In this document: positions 6,656-8,177 of the stretch, one piece after another
Layout of the letters: the number at the start of each line of letters is the position of its first letter
How positions within the stretch are numbered: the stretch's first letter is position 1
From: Ruminococcaceae bacterium UBA1438
Lineage (GTDB): Bacteria > Bacillota > Clostridia > Oscillospirales > Acutalibacteraceae
Direction: 5' to 3'
Length of the DNA stretch: 8,177 bases
NCBI GenBank assembly: GCA_002329285.1
Contig: DCTO01000118.1
Coordinates: 3,977-12,153, forward strand
Program-made: the position numbers and the translations under genes
The notes under the pieces: model-generated
The model's database searches: none
What the model was told of the DNA's origin: nothing
What the model saw: only the letters and a program-made list of their open reading frames with translations

Positions 6656-7048
6656 TTAATTCAAAGTAATCAGAACCTGACCTGCTTCAACGCTGTCACC
6701 CCTGCTGACATTAACAGAAGCAACTATGCCTGCTTCGGGAGCAACGATTTCATTTTCCATCTTCATTGCTTCAAGCACGCATAAAGCATCGCCTGAATTA
6801 ACACTATCCCCGATATTAACTTTAATATCAAGAATTGTGCCCGGCATGGGTGCGTCAACCTTAATTGCGCCCGCTGTGCCTGCAGGCTTAGGAGCCTCCG
6901 GCTCAACTGCGAGAGGCTGGCTTGGAGCAGCTCCTGCAACAGGTGCCGGAGCAGGTGTTGAAACAGGCATAACCGAAGAAGAAGCACCTGCCTCATCAAC
7001 TGTTACATCATAAGGAATTCCGTTAACTGTGATGGTGTATCTTTTCAT
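6656..7048 (-). CDS. Biotin carboxyl carrier protein
   Basis: A 130-residue biotin/lipoyl-domain protein that carries the carboxyl group between the two carboxyltransferase subunits. It has an N-terminal beta segment (residues 1-20, ending V-T-V-D-E), an Ala/Pro-rich flexible linker (about 26-60), and a biotinyl domain (about 62-130) with the biotinylation site EAMKMEN, the modified lysine being K96. P-M-P-G at 67-70 is the usual upstream turn. I chose ATG 7048, 8 nt after GGAGG (7061-7057). A second ATG immediately upstream (7051) is only 5 nt from it, and a TTG at 7063 overlaps the ribosome site. It sits 18 nt after the stop of the carboxyltransferase gene and 14 nt before the OadA-type gene, so all three are one operon. 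The same layout occurs in methylmalonyl-CoA decarboxylase (MmdC) and transcarboxylase (1.3S). Confidence 0.93.
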   Translation of the reverse strand: MKRYTITVNGIPYDVTVDEAGASSSVMPVSTPAPAPVAGAAPSQPLAVEPEAPKPAGTAGAIKVDAPMPGTILDIKVNIGDSVNSGDALCVLEAMKMENEIVAPEAGIVASVNVSRGDSVEAGQVLITLN

Positions 7049-7066
7049 CATTATTTCCTCCAAATA

Positions 7067-8177
7067 CTATTTAACCGAGTGTTTTCTCGGAATTGTTGTT
7101 TCTCTTTTGCCGCCAAGAATGTTTAAAGCTGAAACAAGCTTTGCGGCTGTTTCCTGCGGAACAAAAACATCATCGATTGCTCCGCATGCAGCTGCAGTGA
7201 ACGGGGATGCAAGGGTTTCTTTATATTCCTTTTCAAGCATTTCTCTGCTTTCACCTGCGGCAAGGCGCTCGTTGAATAAGAAGGCAACAGCGCTTTCAGC
7301 CTCCAGAGGAGACACAACAGCAGTATCCCACGCAAGGGCAAGATCAGCATTTGAAGCTCTGCCGGCAAGAGTTATATAAGCCGCGCCGACTGCATTGCCG
7401 GTGATAAGAGAAATCTTTGGGCAGGTTGCAGAAGCGTAAGCTGAGGTCAGCTTTGTTGCGGCAACAAGCATCTGATTTTCCTTTTCACGGGAAAATCCGT
7501 TCGCATCAACAATAGTGATTATCGGCAAATTAAAGGCATCGCAAAGCTTAACAAAAGCCTCTGCCTTATATGCACAGGCAGGGCAAAGCGTTTCGCCTCC
7601 GAAAGCAATGAAGCCTGCTGAATATCCCCCAAGCACGCCGAAAGAAGTTGCAACATTCTGCGCATAATCTTTTTTAATCTCAACCGTATTTGAAGCAAGA
7701 GCATTAATAAGCTTCATACCGGAAAGATCTGATAGATCAACGGTTGTTAGTTCATCGCAATCGAAAACGGGCGGAAAATCAAGATTATTTGCAGGAAGCA
7801 AAGAAATTATTTCTTGCGCCTTTTGGGCAGCCTCCTTGAAATCTTCTGCAAGAATATCAACTGTTCCCTCATTTGCGCTTGTTTCGGCAGTGATATCGCT
7901 TGGAACGGTTACATAAAAATCTGCATCCTTAACCGCAATAACAACATCTGCCATATTTGCAACGAGGGCGCTTGTGCCGAGACATGCGCCGGCAATTATT
8001 GAAATCTGCGGCACTACGCCGGAAACAGAAGCGGATGCCTTAACAATCTCTCCATAAGCGGTAAGAGCCCCAAAGTCCTCAGAAAGCTTAACGCCGTTTG
8101 AATCATATATTCCGATAATCGGGCAGCCTGTTTTTTTGGCAAGGCTGTAAATTTTCTTAATCTTTGCGCACTGCGCT
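7067..8177 (-). CDS. Acyl-CoA carboxyltransferase subunit, MmdA/PccB-like, partial (N-terminus outside window)
   Basis: The visible 369 codons form the C-terminal part of a crotonase-fold carboxyltransferase; family members are usually about 470-520 residues. The frame stays open to the right edge, so the GTG at 8014 is not the start. The end of the N-terminal domain is seen in A-Y-G-E-I-V-K-A-S, S-G-V-V-P-Q-I-S and GACLG, where relatives have GPCAG. The C-terminal domain shows GGETLCPACAYKAEAFVKL, the I-V-D-A-N-G-F strand, and NAVGAAYITLAG, where relatives have a GGAYIAM-type oxyanion loop. It should transfer the carboxyl group between biotin and an acyl-CoA such as methylmalonyl-CoA. The sequence is clearly divergent: the usual RHGAK-type segment reads VAATKLTSAYA. 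The substrate is therefore uncertain. It leads the visible part of the operon. Confidence 0.85.
   Translation of the reverse strand, partial: AQCAKIKKIYSLAKKTGCPIIGIYDSNGVKLSEDFGALTAYGEIVKASASVSGVVPQISIIAGACLGTSALVANMADVVIAVKDADFYVTVPSDITAETSANEGTVDILAEDFKEAAQKAQEIISLLPANNLDFPPVFDCDELTTVDLSDLSGMKLINALASNTVEIKKDYAQNVATSFGVLGGYSAGFIAFGGETLCPACAYKAEAFVKLCDAFNLPIITIVDANGFSREKENQMLVAATKLTSAYASATCPKISLITGNAVGAAYITLAGRASNADLALAWDTAVVSPLEAESAVAFLFNERLAAGESREMLEKEYKETLASPFTAAACGAIDDVFVPQETAAKLVSALNILGGKRETTIPRKHSVK

Noticed and set aside
6726..7013. 95-codon plus-strand ORF opposite the biotin carrier
   Set aside because: It is an Ala/Gly/Pro-rich mirror of the Ala/Pro linker on the real strand, with no ribosome site.
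7049..7063. TTG start for the biotin carrier
   Set aside because: The TTG overlaps the GGAGG ribosome site that serves the ATG at 7048.
7067..8014. Carboxyltransferase beginning at GTG 8014
   Set aside because: The frame is open to the right edge, and the upstream codons encode recognisable family sequence, so the gene is simply cut by the window.

Overview
The window looks like chromosomal DNA from a low-to-mid GC, gut-type Clostridia (Oscillospiraceae/Ruminococcaceae-like). This is inferred from a DUF1292 gene, a Firmicutes-type 6S RNA, consensus sigma-A promoters with 17-bp spacers, strong Shine-Dalgarno sites, and a secreted GH43 glycosidase ending in dockerin-like and Cys-rich modules. 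I see no mobile element, CRISPR array, tRNA or rRNA.

Layout. Positions 1-372 hold no protein gene I can defend, but they are not empty. A consensus minus-strand promoter (181-209), backed by four helically phased A-tracts (213-249), fires leftward into a self-complementary stretch (1-174). That stretch is probably a structured RNA or a structured leader for a gene outside the window. A second consensus promoter (320-348) fires rightward into a small acidic DUF1292 protein (373-693). A 6S RNA (about 721-909) follows only 28 nt later and ends at a terminator hairpin (921-948) that can also serve the converging glycosidase gene.

The rest lies on the minus strand; reading it in transcription order means right to left. 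A biotin-dependent carboxyl-transfer operon enters from the right edge: a partial carboxyltransferase (7067-8177), a biotin carrier protein (6656-7048), and a carboxyltransferase of the OadA / transcarboxylase 5S type (5244-6641), closed by a terminator (5200-5234). No membrane pump subunit (OadB/GcdB type) and no OadG-like anchor lies between these genes. The set therefore resembles a soluble transcarboxylase (12S + 1.3S + 5S) that moves carboxyl groups between an acyl-CoA and pyruvate/oxaloacetate. Genes outside the window could change that reading. Next is a monocistronic atypical SDR-family protein (4074-5117) with its own consensus promoter and terminator. Last is a large secreted two-LamG GH43 enzyme (970-4023), whose start codon sits 13 nt past the SDR terminator with no obvious promoter of its own.

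Working together: the GH43 enzyme would release sugars from plant arabinoxylan or arabinan outside the cell. The carboxyl-transfer operon belongs to central fermentative metabolism at the pyruvate/oxaloacetate/methylmalonyl-CoA node. The 6S RNA tunes RNA polymerase in slow growth. No functional link among these three modules is shown beyond adjacency.
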